A stretch of DNA of 64,000 bases from Lampris incognitus (lineage: Eukaryota; Chordata; Actinopteri; Lampriformes; Lampridae): NCBI RefSeq assembly GCF_029633865.1, contig NC_079216.1:19318677-19382676 (forward strand). The letters run 5' to 3'. A program made the position numbers and the translations under genes. Within the stretch, counting starts at the first letter, position 1. Each line of letters begins with the position of its first letter. This document shows, one piece after another, positions 34,472 to 45,602 of the stretch. The notes under the pieces were generated by a model. The model ran no database searches. It saw only the letters and a list, made by a program, of their open reading frames with translations, and was not told the origin of the DNA.

Positions 34472-37400
34472 TCTGCCCGACACCGAGAGGCCCAGAGCAA
34501 ACACCAATCATTGTGGGGACCAACGCCAAGGCCAATCTACCTAAGCGTCTTGCACGTCTGTATGGAGAAACGGTGGGTGTGCACCTCGCCCAAACCATTG
34601 GAGTCAAAAAGATGGATGCTGGGACAAAGACCGGACCAAACCTCCCGCTACACAATACGGAAGATGGAGACGAGGGAGTGGGATATGTGAAGTGGCTAGG
34701 TCCAGGCTCGCTCATTCTACCGCCTGGGGCCAGCCGTGCGGCCAGCTGCAAAGTAGAGTTCACCCAGCCAGTGGAGAAAGAGATCCTGATGATGGATGAC
34801 TCTCCTACCAAACCCCTCCCTGCCGGCGTGCTACTGACGTCAATAGTAGTGCCCAGCTATGACGTTGACCCCAACCAGTTCACAGTCCTGCTGCGGAATG
34901 AGTCACTCAAAGAAGCCATCATACCTGCTGGAGCAGTACTGGGTCACGTGTATGCCACAGATGTCGTTACCTCCACCCACAAAAAAGAACCAAATTTAGT
35001 GGAGTGGGATGCCAGCGAGATTGACTTTGGTGACTCGCCACTACCTCAGGAGTGGAAGGAGCGACTCCGCGCAAAGCTCACACAACATGCGGATGTCTTC
35101 TCCCTACATGAATGGGATGTTGGCTTGGCCAAAGGCGTGGAGCACAGTCTCAGGATGTCGGATGAGCGACCCTTCCGTGAGCGGTCCAGACGCCTTGCCC
35201 CAGCTGACATTGATGACGTGAGACGACATATGCAAGAGCTGATAGCGGCAGGCATTATCAAGGAGTCCCGAAGCCCCTACGCATCACCCATAGTGATCGC
35301 GCGGAAGAAGAATGGGAAAGTGAGGATGTGCATCGACTACCGCACCTTGAACAGTCGAACCATCCCCGATCAGTACACAACCCCTTGTATTGACGACGCA
35401 CTGGACTGCCTGTCCGGAAGCCAGTGGTTCAGCGTACTGGATCTAAGAAGCGGATACTATCAAATCGCCATGAAGGAGGAAGATAAGGAGAAGACGGCGT
35501 TCATCTGCCCACTGGGGTTCTACCAATTCGAGAGAGTGCCCCAGGGGATCACCGGAGCTCCAGCCACGTTCCAGCGGCTCATGGAGAAAGCCGTGGGTGA
35601 CATGAATCTCGTGGAAGTGCTCGTCTACCTCGATGATTTGATAGTCTTCGGAAGGACCTTGGAGGAACATGAGGAGAGGCTCGTCAAAGTCCTCGACAGG
35701 CTGCAAGAGGCGGGGCTGAAGATCTCTCTGGACAAGTGTCACTTTGGCCAGAGCAAAGTCATGTACGTCAGGCACATCGTATCTGCTAACGGTGTTGCCA
35801 CTGATCCAGCCAAGATCGAAACAGTCACCACCTGGCCCCAGCCTACTGACCTGAAGACTCTGCGATCCTTCCTCGGCTTCTGCGGATACTACAGACGGTT
35901 CATCGCCAACTACTCCTCCATCGTCAGGCCCCTGACCAAGCTGACAAAAGGATACGCCCCAAAACAGCACGGAAAGAGAGCTGCGAAGGACTCCAAGAAA
36001 GTCTACCTGAAGGAGTCTGAACCCTTCGGAGAGCAATGGAACCTGGCCTGCACTGCAGCATTCCACCAGATCATCACTTGTCTCACCCACGCGCCCGTCT
36101 TGGCGTTTGCTGATCCCAACAAGCCCCATGTCCTTCATGTGGACGCCAGTCTAACGGGATTGGGAGCCGTCCTGTACCAGGAGTACCCAGAGGGGTTGAG
36201 GCCGGTGGCGTTTGCCAGCAGGAAGCTGTCCGCATCTGAGATGAACTATCCCATCCACCAACTGGAGTTCCTGTCCCTCAAATGGGCAGTGGTAAACAAG
36301 TCCCATGATTACCTCTACGGAGCCAGATTCACAGTACGAACTGATAACAATCCCCTCACGTACGTACTCACTACAGCCAAGCTCAACGCCACAGGGCATC
36401 GGTGGCTGGCCGATCTGTCTACCTATGAGTTCGACATCCGCTACCGACCTGGGAAAAGCAACATCGACGCCGACCTGCTGTCGAGGCAAGAGAGGGGTGA
36501 AGAGAGGCAAAGAGACTGGGAGACCATCTCACAAGCTGGAGTGCAGTCAATCTGTCGACGAGTAAGCGTTCTGAGCTCCCCAAAGACATCTCCGAGATAT
36601 GCTGAACAGCTAGGAGCTCGTCCTGAAAGTGTCCCTGAGCTCTACGCCTTCCCCACGCGCGTGGATGTGAGTGCGCTAGGACAGATGTCCAGGTCCGAGC
36701 TTAAAGCCGCACAGAAAGAGGATCCTGTGATAGGACTGACGATCCAAGCTCTGAAACACGGCCAATGGCCAGAGGATCTGGAAGCCAATCCAGATGTGAG
36801 CCAGATGAAAAGGGAGCTGGGAAGACTACAACTGAGAGACGGCCTACTCCATCGCATTAGCAAGAGACCATCAGGAGAAGAGTCCTCTCAGCTGGTGCTG
36901 CCTGCCGTGTTCAGAGGTGTCGTGCTAAAGTCCTTACACGATGATATGGGACACCTAGGCATCGAGAGAACAACTGACCTGCTGAAGGCAAGATTCTACT
37001 GGCCGAGAATGGCAGGAGAGACAGAGCAGTATGTCAAAAACTGCGGGAAGTGTGTCTCACGGAAGAGTCCCTGTCAGAGAGCTGCGCCGCTCCACCAGAT
37101 CCGGAGCAATGGGCCAATGGACTTAGTCTGTATAGACTTCCTCTCCATGGAGCCAGACTGCAAGGGTATTGGCAACGTGCTAGTGGTCACTGATCACTTT
37201 ACCCACTATGCACAAGCCTACCCAACGAAGAACCAGAAGGCACTCACAGTCGCAAAAGTTCTCAACGAGAAGTTCTTTGTAAACTATGGTCTGCCAGCAA
37301 GGATCCATTCAGACCAAGGCCGAGACTTCGAAAGCCAGACAATCAGAGAAATGCTGAAAGTGATGGGAATACAAAAGTCCAGGACCTCTCCCTACCACCC

Positions 37401-38547
37401 ACAAGGAGAGCCACAACCAGAACGGTTCAACCGTACCCTGCTGTCTATGCTAGGCACACTGAATCCAGAGAAGAGGAGGCAGTGGAGTGAGCAAGTGCCC
37501 CACGTTGTGCATGCCTACAATGCCAGTAGGTCTGATGCAACCGGCTACTCGCCATACTACTTACTATACGGGAGAGAGGCAAGGCTGGCCGTGGATGTGT
37601 GTTTCGGGACGTCTCCTGATGGCTATGATGTCGGTCACCACTCACGCTATGTGGCTAGACTCAAAGAAGATCTGCAGAAGGCATACCAACTGGCCTCTGC
37701 CACAGCCGACAAAACACACCAGAGGAACATGAGAGCCTATGACAGCAGGGTGGGATCACAAACCCTGGAACCCGGCGACAGAGTGTTGGTGAAGAATCTC
37801 GGACTCAAAGGCAAGCACAAACTCCAAAGCCGATGGAAAGAGATTCCTCATGTGGTTGTGAGTCAGATGCCAAACTTACCTGTCTACAGAGTGAAGCAGG
37901 AGGATGGAAACGGAGGAATCAGAACATTGCACCGAGATCCTCTCTTACCTATCGGGCAGCAAGTCAGAATGCAAAGAGAAGAGAGCGACCACAGACCACC
38001 ACCAAAGCCAAAGACAAGAGCCGACACAAGAAAGAAGCAACAAACCAAACAGTCTCAAACAGTCAGTACAGAAGAAGAGGATAGCGCAGAGGGCTCGACC
38101 GACTCATCTACAGAGTCTGAGTACGAGAGACCGATACCAAGACCCTACAGCACTTACCTGGAAGATGTCCTGAACAAGCGTAGAGCTGCACGGGAACAAG
38201 CAGTTATCCCTCAGGAGGAAGAGGAACCTCCTGGTGCTAGAACTGAAGAGAATAATGATGAAGACCCAAATGATGACAACAATGACGAAGACCAAAGTGA
38301 AGAAGAAGAAGAAGAGAGGGCGAATGAGTCTGAAGAAGAGTTAGCTCAAGAGTCAGAGTCTGACATAGCTGAGGGCCAAGCTAGCAGCGTAGATGAGGAA
38401 GCTAGTCCCCAAAAACAACCAGTAGGTAGGCCGAAGAGGTTAGTAAAGCCAGTCGTAAGACTTACCTATGATGAGCCAGGAAAAGCCAGAGATACGCCTA
38501 TAACTATAGTACACAGAGGTGTCACTATCAGGATAGGAAAGAGTTAG
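34459..38547 (+). CDS. Pol (RT-RNase H-integrase) of PNMA-type gypsy element
   Basis: One open frame of 1362 codons; the apparent start is a GTG inside continuous coding sequence, so translation would normally come from gag-pol. Order: end of protease linker, RT with KNGKVRMCIDYRTLN, YLDD at 35626-35637 and FLGFCGYYRRFI; RNase H starting HVDASLTGLGAVLYQ (36137); LHDDMGHLGIERT..CGKCVSRK zinc domain; integrase core with CIDFLSME, HSDQGRDFE and QPERFNRTL (D, D, E present). C-terminal tail very acidic (runs of E/D at about 38217-38400). No stop in pol; the element fails mainly through the protease frameshift and the deleted 5' LTR. Confidence 0.9.
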   Translation: MLALICPTPRGPEQTPIIVGTNAKANLPKRLARLYGETVGVHLAQTIGVKKMDAGTKTGPNLPLHNTEDGDEGVGYVKWLGPGSLILPPGASRAASCKVEFTQPVEKEILMMDDSPTKPLPAGVLLTSIVVPSYDVDPNQFTVLLRNESLKEAIIPAGAVLGHVYATDVVTSTHKKEPNLVEWDASEIDFGDSPLPQEWKERLRAKLTQHADVFSLHEWDVGLAKGVEHSLRMSDERPFRERSRRLAPADIDDVRRHMQELIAAGIIKESRSPYASPIVIARKKNGKVRMCIDYRTLNSRTIPDQYTTPCIDDALDCLSGSQWFSVLDLRSGYYQIAMKEEDKEKTAFICPLGFYQFERVPQGITGAPATFQRLMEKAVGDMNLVEVLVYLDDLIVFGRTLEEHEERLVKVLDRLQEAGLKISLDKCHFGQSKVMYVRHIVSANGVATDPAKIETVTTWPQPTDLKTLRSFLGFCGYYRRFIANYSSIVRPLTKLTKGYAPKQHGKRAAKDSKKVYLKESEPFGEQWNLACTAAFHQIITCLTHAPVLAFADPNKPHVLHVDASLTGLGAVLYQEYPEGLRPVAFASRKLSASEMNYPIHQLEFLSLKWAVVNKSHDYLYGARFTVRTDNNPLTYVLTTAKLNATGHRWLADLSTYEFDIRYRPGKSNIDADLLSRQERGEERQRDWETISQAGVQSICRRVSVLSSPKTSPRYAEQLGARPESVPELYAFPTRVDVSALGQMSRSELKAAQKEDPVIGLTIQALKHGQWPEDLEANPDVSQMKRELGRLQLRDGLLHRISKRPSGEESSQLVLPAVFRGVVLKSLHDDMGHLGIERTTDLLKARFYWPRMAGETEQYVKNCGKCVSRKSPCQRAAPLHQIRSNGPMDLVCIDFLSMEPDCKGIGNVLVVTDHFTHYAQAYPTKNQKALTVAKVLNEKFFVNYGLPARIHSDQGRDFESQTIREMLKVMGIQKSRTSPYHPQGEPQPERFNRTLLSMLGTLNPEKRRQWSEQVPHVVHAYNASRSDATGYSPYYLLYGREARLAVDVCFGTSPDGYDVGHHSRYVARLKEDLQKAYQLASATADKTHQRNMRAYDSRVGSQTLEPGDRVLVKNLGLKGKHKLQSRWKEIPHVVVSQMPNLPVYRVKQEDGNGGIRTLHRDPLLPIGQQVRMQREESDHRPPPKPKTRADTRKKQQTKQSQTVSTEEEDSAEGSTDSSTESEYERPIPRPYSTYLEDVLNKRRAAREQAVIPQEEEEPPGARTEENNDEDPNDDNNDEDQSEEEEEERANESEEELAQESESDIAEGQASSVDEEASPQKQPVGRPKRLVKPVVRLTYDEPGKARDTPITIVHRGVTIRIGKS

Positions 38548-39972
38548 TGCACCACACTTAGTTTATAACCTCAGATGTTCAGAGACCTTACTAGTTAGAT
38601 TTAGGTGAATGAGGGCATTCACGCGTTCAGTAGGGGGAGGGTGTAACCCTGTGGTTAAATTATAGGCCTTAGATATATTATATTGCACTATTAGATAAGA
38701 GTTTGGCCTATGTTTGTTATTTTGTATACCTTTTGAATATGAATATATTATATTGTTGATATTGTTCTGCAAAACAGTTGTTTAACAATGTGAAATGCAT
38801 TTGCTTTAGTGTTGAAACTTACCATTGTTGTGATTGGTTGGCTGTGGAGAGAATACCTTACCTTGAATGTGATTGGTTGAGAGGGCAGCGGAAAACGTCA
38901 GCACGAGCAGACTGGACGGGGAGAAAGAGGTCTCTCGTCCCTGGTGTGAGGAACGGAGCAGTTTGATGTCGAGTTGTTATACGCTATTTTGCGGTGAGAG
39001 AAATGTAACTGAAGTTTAGTGAACAGTGATGTGTGCGGGTGTCTGACCGAGACCCATCCCGGGAACTGTTTGTGTGGATTTGGGAGACAAACTGACTACT
39101 CGTCAGTCCCATATGTGGACCCAGCGACGTTACGGAGCGAGCTAGCCAGTCGGTGTTCGTTGTTAGCACAGCAAGACGGGCGAATGGACTGGATGCGGTG
39201 AGGGGCTCTCCCCACAGTGAGTCGGGCCGTCTTCTAGTTTAGCGAAGTAACGTTATCAGTTACAGTGTAGTGGTGGGTTCATGCGACCATCGAGGAACGC
39301 AGAAGGAGTCGTCTGTTGCCGTGTTGTGCTGCCGAGGCGAGCGCACGGTTCGACCGTGAGAAGGTGCTAACGGCTAACTAGCCAGTTAGCTAGGATGGCT
39401 GCCGGCCTGACGTTCGCTGCTGCACTGAGACGAAGAGGAGCATTCATTGTGAGTACAAGCCGGATGTGCGGGCTTCCAAGGGGAGCAAAGAGGGCTGTTT
39501 AGGGTCCCAACGTACCCGATAAAGATACAGGCCTGCAACTGGGGGTTGACTTTCTTTTATTTTATTGCCGGCTTAGTTATAGGGTTATTGAGCTGTATGC
39601 TAATGTGTTAGTCTAATTAATTTGTGTATATCTGAATGCAGATGCTTGTTAGCCATTGAGGCTTATCACTTTCATTCATTCTAATAATTATTCCTCATAA
39701 TACATTTGTATATATAATTCTATGTACCTGTGTGAGTGTGGATTATTCATGTGTGTTTATTCCTGTGGTGTCTAGGCTATGGTAAGTGACATGTTGAGAC
39801 AACCTTAAAGGGCTAGTCCACCATTTTAATATAAGTTACTCGGTGACACATTGAGGTGTCTAGACCATGTTAGATTGCCTTAAAGGGGTCATATGCCATA
39901 TTTGAGCGCCTTAAAGGGGTAGTCAACCTTTTTAGTTGGAGTTACCAGATGACACTGTAAGACATTTAGAGC

Positions 39973-40610
39973 CTTTAGAACAGCGGTCGGGAACCTATGG
40001 CTCGCGAGCCATATATGGCTCTTCCGGTGACGGCATATGGCTCCCAGACAATTTTGAGTTGAAAAAAAAAATCAGTTTGGAACTGATTTTAAAATACTTG
40101 TGATATTTCTTAATAATACTGTGTCATTTTAAAGTAAACAGAAATTAGTTTTGAAGATAAATTTCACGGGTCACGGGTCACCCGTGGGTCGGGTCGGGAA
40201 CCAATGGCTCGCGAGCATGTCCGGGTCATTGTAAAGGTGAAGAAATCAATTTTATCAGATAGCCAACTAGTTTATCCGCTTCAACCCTTGTAACGGAAAA
40301 GATGGCGAAAAGAAAAAAAGACGATGATTACCGTGCACTCCAGGCTGCGTGGACAGAGGAATTTGCATTTGTGGAGAGAGCAGGATCTGCGGTATGTCTA
40401 ATATGCAATGATAAAATTGCATCGATGAAACGGTCAAATATAAAGCGGCACTTCGATACGCCATGCAGCACCAGAAGTCGCATTAAAAGTAAGACATATT
40501 TAATTTATTATACGTTAAAAATACTATATGGCTCTCAATGAAATATATTTAGAAATATTTGGCTTTTATGGCTCTCCCAGTCAAAAAGGTTCCTGACCCC
40601 TGCTTTAGAA
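39973..40610 (+). mobile_element. hAT-type DNA transposon, 622 bp, with 8-bp target duplication
   Basis: The element is 39981-40602, flanked by CTTTAGAA on both sides (39973-39980 and 40603-40610). Ends CAGCGGTCGGGAACC and (reverse) CAGGGGTCAGGAACC form the inverted repeats, 13 of 15 identical. Subterminal copies of ATGGCTC words recur at both ends. Eight-bp duplication and CAGxGGT ends are diagnostic for hAT. It keeps only the first transposase exon. Confidence 0.93.
40302..40498 (+). pseudogene. BED zinc-finger first exon of a hAT transposase (ZBED/GTF2IRD2-like)
   Basis: ATG at 40302; MAKRKKDDDYR...FVERAGSAVCLIC, with BED ligands C.xC (CLIC) and H...C (KRHFDTPC). A donor AAAA|GTAAGA follows at 40499. 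The catalytic exons have been deleted. BED fingers bind the transposon ends. Confidence 0.8.
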
Positions 40611-40729
40611 CATACTTTAAACACATAAGAAGCGAAGTTAACATACTTCAATAGTTTATTGGATACCGAGTTGTATAGAGAACTCAGGAGCGTTGCCCTT
40701 GACAGTTAAAAGGGATAGATAGCGCTACA

Positions 40730-40845
40730 CTGGTGTGACAGAGGAAGACGCAGAAGACAGGAAGAAATGGAAACGGATGATCCGCTGTGGCGACCCCTAA
40801 CGGGAGCAGCCGAAAGTAGTAGTAGTAATCGTTGTAGTAGTAGTA
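40730..40845 (+). mobile_element. RTE LINE 3' end with (AGT)n tail, right of the PNMA-type gypsy
   Basis: Encodes EDAEDRKKWKRMIRCGDP then stop, followed by the hallmark GGCGACCCCTAACGGGAGCA and a TAG/AGT-rich tail. Together with 32338-32419 it forms one 5'-truncated RTE copy. Confidence 0.88.
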
Positions 40846-40847
40846 TT

Positions 40848-41122
40848 AGGGTGACAAGGGAAGGCTCATTAATATTCATAAAAGAAGCGCTGCCTGATTG
40901 GCTGGTGAAACGTTGCTGCTCGCTCTGACGTTGCGTTGCTCCTGTGGAGACATCCTGAGGAGATGAGCGTAAGGTAAGCAAGCGTTAATACATTAACTTT
41001 TGTTACTGGATAGTGGTTAGGGTTAGGGTCAGGGGATAAATATGTATTCACCCTTTGCAGACGCATCACAATTATCACGTGACGAGGGAGACTGCGCCAT
41101 GACGGACGGCAGGAAGTGATAG
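40848..41122 (+). repeat. Left terminal inverted repeat of copy B
   Basis: Outer 95 bp nearly collinear with the reverse complement of the right end; inner part matches in patches. Contains a short GGTTAGGGTTAGGG telomere-like word near 41016. Confidence 0.8.
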
Positions 41123-41203
41123 ACCGGGAAATTCAAAAGTGAACAACAAAAACAAACAAAATACTGCGACGGACGAGTAGCTATTATAGTTTAAATTTAA
41201 CTG

Positions 41204-41566
41204 ATGGCTACCAATAGTCAGAGTAATGTTGTGGAGTTGTCCTGTGAAGTGAGTCACCTTGTAGGACGGCATAAAGAGCGATATGTGGAGAAGCTAGCGA
41301 TAGCAGGGTTAGTAACTGACCTGTACCTTCTTCTTACCCATGTGTTCACGGATCTAGCAAAATCGTCCAGTCTGCCCGAGTTCAATCCACACGATCTGTA
41401 CCACTATGTTACCAATGGAGTGTCCCCATACACAGGTGCTGACCTAAAAGCATACAAAAGTCTGGATGCTTACCAGTTCTTTGTAGCTGGTTGGGTTACA
41501 GAATCGCAGCGCTACGCTCACAGCAGGGGGATGTACCTCATAATGGCAAAGGTAAGACATAGCTAG
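41204..41566 (+). pseudogene. SWIM-gene first exon, copy B
   Basis: ATG 41204; 120 codons including YVEKLAIAGLVTDLYLL and ADLKAYKSLDAYQFFVAGWV. The latter is homologous to the copy A exon. The frame ends at TAG 41564 just after KVRHS; in the family I would expect glutamine here (CAG to TAG). GGTAAGAC at 41551 also resembles a donor, so either a nonsense mutation or a splice is possible. The SWIM cysteines are not found downstream: the rest of the gene has been deleted. Confidence 0.68.
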
Positions 41567-41835
41567 CCAGCTGTGTATGTTTTTTTTTAAACTTTATTTT
41601 CCAATTTTCAAGTTTTTTTGGAACAGGTATACAAAGCTCACGAACAACAACAACAACAACAAAAATAAACATGCAGGAATCCCCCCTCCTCCCCAAGGCT
41701 CAAAAAAAAAAAAAGGACTACGCAGGGATTTCTTATTCCAATTCCACATAATAACCATATTTTTGAAGACAATATAAAGTTGTACACATATATCTATAAG
41801 TATTTTCGTTACAACCAGGTAAATAAAAAGTACAT

Positions 41836-43800
41836 TCAATAAAAGGGAGGACTCCAGGTCAAAGTAGAGTTTTTGCGGGTTTTACATATTTTATATCGGA
41901 GCTTTTCTAAAGGTAGAAAGGACAGCACCTCCCTCAACCACTGCAAAAATGATGGCGCTTTATTTGACTTCCAGTTAAATAGGATAAGTCTGCGTGCTAG
42001 TAATGAGGCAAATGCTAGAGCATTTGCCTGCAAAGTTGTGACCTTACAGTTAGGGGGTGGTATGCCAAAGACGGCTGTGTGAAAATCGGGGTTTATGGTC
42101 TGTTTACAGATATGTGAGAATACATTAAATATCTGTCCCCAATAACTGTTGAGGGAGGGGCATGCCCAGAACATGTGTCCCACCGAGGCTGGACTATGAC
42201 TGCACCTCGGACAGCTAGGGTCTGTGTTGGGAAAGATTCTGGCAAGCTTGTCCCCCGAGTAGTGAAGACGGTGAAGCACCTTAAACTGAATTAACCCATG
42301 TCGTATACACAATGAAGACGTATGAATACGAGTTAAGCTGTCCCGCCATGCCTCTTCAGAAAGCTCTACACCCAAATCTCTCTCCCATGCAGTTTTTGTT
42401 TTGTCCCAGGATATCTGTTTCAATCCCTGTATCAGTGTGTAAATTATAGAGACCCGTTTTTTCCCAAAGGGATCCTTCTCTAGAATAACATCTAATTGGC
42501 TCCTGGTTGGCAGATACGGAAATGAGGGAAACACTTTCTTGGCAAAACTACGGATTTGAAGGTATCTAAAAAAATGGGATCTGGGTATGTTATGGTCTTT
42601 GGTAAGTGTTTCAAATGAGGCAAATGTTCCATCTTTAAATATATCACAGAAAAACACCAGTCCATTTCTATGCCAAAGTTGAAATGTGTTATCTAACACA
42701 GATGGCAAGAAGAATTGATTATTTGCTACTGGAAAAAGACCGCTAGCATGCTTTAATCCAAAATGCCTCCTAAACTGGAGCCATATCCTAAGTGAAGCTT
42801 TAACCACTGGGTTTGTTATTTGTATGTTACGATTATGTGGTAGTGGAGAGGTGAATATCGGTAAAGGATTGGATAAGAGTTCCATGTGAACCCAATCTGT
42901 ACCCTGTTGATTCTCATATGTAAATGCCCAATGTAAAAGTTTTACAATGTTCGCAGCCCAGTAGTAACAAATAAAGTTAGGCAAACCTAATCCCCCTGTC
43001 TCCTTAGGGACCTCCAAGTATATTTTCTTCATCCTAGGGTTTGAATTGTTCCAGATGAATGATGAAATTAATCTATCTAATTGTTGAAAAGTTGTCTTAG
43101 GTATGAATATGGGAATCATTTGAAAAAGATAGAGAAATCTGGGTAAGACTGTCATTTTAACTATATTAATGCGGCCCGCTAATGAAATTGGTAGCGTTGA
43201 CCACTTTTTAAAATCTTGTTTTGTTCGTTCTATTAGTGTTTTAAAGTTATGGTTATATAACCTCCCCATTGTATGAGTGACTTTGATTCCTAAATATGTA
43301 AATACATTATGTTCAAGTTTGAATGGAAAGCTAGAGTAGTCTCTATCAGTGTGGTTAATCGGAAAAAGCAAGCTCTTTGAATAGTTTATCTTATAACCTG
43401 ACAGGCGACCAAAGTTATCCAGGGTAAGTAATAGTCTTGGTATAGATTCTATTGGGTTGGATATATATAACAACAGGTCATCTGCATAAAGTGATACCTT
43501 ATGCAATTTACCACCTCGTGAGATACCTTTAATGCCATCCTCTGCCCTAAGAGCTATAGCGAGTGGCTCAATTGCCAAATCGAACAAGTAAGGAGAGAGG
43601 CTGCAGCCCTGTCTGCAGCCCCTATGTAGTGAAAAATAATCAGAAATAATATTATTCGTCCGCACTGCAGCTGTCGGTGAGCAATACAATATTTTAACCC
43701 ATGCTAGGAATGTGAAACCAAAGCCAAACCTTTCTAGAACAGCAAATAGATATTGCCATTCGATGCGGTCAAATGCCTTCTCAGCATCTAAAGAAATCAC
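41836..43800 (-). pseudogene. L1 ORF2, RT catalytic part and C-terminus
   Basis: Same frame as the upstream part, separated only by the TAA. ISLDAEKAFDRIEW, GCRQGCSLSPYLFDLAIEPLA and YADDLLLYI (catalytic YADD near 43483-43494) are present. The C-terminal zinc-type pattern is CPRCSHSPASVGHMFWACP. 654 codons without further breaks. The apparent start codon is not ATG. Confidence 0.9.
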
Positions 43801-45602
43801 TACTTATGTCTGTTCTACGGAATGTGGTGTGTACAGTACATTAAATAGGCGGCGCATGTTATAGAATGACTGCCTGCCTGGTATAAAACCAGTTTGATCA
43901 GGGTTAACAACCGTTGGGACAACAGTTTCAATACGGGTGGCCAAGATTTTTGTAAGGATTTTGTAGTCGCAATTCAACAAGCTTACAGGACGGTAGGAGC
44001 CACACATTAGGGGATATTTTTCTTTTTTAAGTAACACTGATATGATTGCCTGCGTCATAGTTTGGGGCAATTTCTGTTGGTTACAAATTTCCTGATACAT
44101 CAGGTTAAGTATTGGTGCCAGCTTGGTAGCAAATTCTTTATACATTTCAATTGTGAAACCATCCGGAACTGGTGCTTTGTTGCTCTGCATGGATTTAATT
44201 GCTTGTATCACTTCCTCTGTTGATATCTCTCTGTCTGTCTGTGCTCTGTCTTCAAGGGCAATTTTTGGTGTGGTCAGACCGTCTAAAAAAGTTGAAATAT
44301 GCAACAAGTCGCTGGGCGGTTTTGAGCTATAAAGGGTAATATAAAATTGTTTAAACTGGTTATTGATGGTGTCAGGGTCGGCAGTCTTTACCCCAGCTGC
44401 TGTGCAAATTTCAGAAATAGTGTTAGCGGCTATGGACTGTCTAACCTGATGGGCTAATAGTTTTCCAGCTTTCTCTCCATGCTCATAAAATGTCTGTTTT
44501 GATTTGAAGAATAATTGTTCTGTTTGCTTAATGGAGAGATTGTCGAATTCTGTTTTTAATAATAATTTTTTCTTATAAAGTTCAGGTGTTGGGGAATCGG
44601 CATATGAACGGTCCACTTCCGCTATACTATGGGACAGTTCTGTTAGACGTTGTTTATGTTTCTTTCTCTCATGTGCTGTGTATGAGATTATTTGGCCTCT
44701 AAGGTAGGCTTTGAGAGCCTCCCAAACAATAGTTAGTGGCATATCTGGAGTATGGTTGAATTCCACAAAGATATCTATCTGCTGGGAGAGAAAATTTTTA
44801 AAGGAGTCCCTGGACAGTAATAGAGGATCAAATCGCCAGGTGCGTTGGGGTTTAGGGCAGTCTATGAAACCTATATCTAGATGTACAGGACTATGATCCG
44901 AAATAACAATACTATTATATTGGCTCCCCCTAACCATAGGAAGGACCCTACTATCCAGGAGAAAAAAATCAATCCTTGAGTAAGAATGGTGCACTGGGGA
45001 AAAAAAGGAGTATTGTTTAGTAGTTGGGTTTGTTTCTTCTCCAGGGATCAAAAAGAGAGTAGGATTCCATAAATGAATGGATAACAGCACCTGCCTTCGA
45101 AACTTTACTATTAGGTCTTGGGTTTGATCTGTCCAAATATGGATGTAATACACAATTAAAATCTCCCCCCAATATTAATCGGTAATTATTTAAGTCTGGG
45201 AGGGCTGCTATGAAACTAGAGAAAAAAAAGTGGGTCATCCCAGTTTGGTCCATATACATTTGCCAGTGCCACAAGTGTACCATACAGGTTACCCGTCACT
45301 ATCACATACCTTCCCCTGGGGTCAGAAATAGTCAGTAGTGGAACGAATGGGATACCCTTCCTGATCAAGATGGCCGTGCCCCGCGTTCTGTTCTCATTCC
45401 TGGAACAGAAAATTTGTCCTATCCAAGCTTTTTTTAGTTTTGTGTGTTCACTTGACCGAAGGTGGGTTTCCTGTAAGAACATGACATCAGCTCTCAAAGA
45501 TTTTAAATGTACAAAAACCCTACTACGCTTTACTGGATTGTGAATTCCCTTTATATTCCAGCTCAAAAAACGAAGATAACCTGTATTCTGAGTGTCAAAC
45601 AT
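43801..45602 (-). pseudogene. L1 ORF2, endonuclease and N-terminal RT (two frameshifts)
   Basis: ATG at 45602. Endonuclease motifs LSWNIKGIHN, MFLQETHLR, ANVYGPN, ILGGDFNCVL and SDHSPVHLDI are visible. Frame changes occur at an A8 run near 45221-45228 and near 45040 (RNKP). RT begins SNKAPVPDGFTIEMYK and YRPVSLLNCDYKILTKILA. A TAA at 43804-43806 cuts the frame just before the first RT aspartate motif. Confidence 0.88.

Larger units (their letters stand above)
32420..40729 (+). mobile_element. Ty3/gypsy retrotransposon with PNMA-like Gag, 5' LTR mostly deleted
   Basis: 77 bp of LTR end (32420-32496, ending GCTACA) precede TAAATGGAGGCACCGCTGG, the primer-site region. Gag (32663-34471) and pol (34459-38547) follow, then polypurine TAGGGGGAGGG and a 3' LTR starting TGTAACCC (38642) and ending GCTACA (40729). 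The same 77 bp is the end of the 3' LTR. It sits inside an RTE 3' end (32338-32419 and 40730-40845). The long 3' LTR contains a later hAT insertion. Confidence 0.85.
38642..40729 (+). repeat. 3' LTR of PNMA-type gypsy (about 1.46 kb plus 0.63 kb hAT insert)
   Basis: TGTAACCCTG...CGCTACA. Contains two GTGATTGGTTG (inverted CCAAT) boxes 38 bases apart (38831 and 38869), and a small ATG frame (39394-39447, MAAGLTFAAALRRRGAFI) ending in a consensus donor ATT|GTGAGT. CCTTAAAGG..AGT(C)CA-type imperfect repeats occur at 39805-39945. Confidence 0.8.

Noticed and set aside
41016..41034. Telomere repeat near copy B left end
   Set aside because: Only two to three units; too short to interpret.
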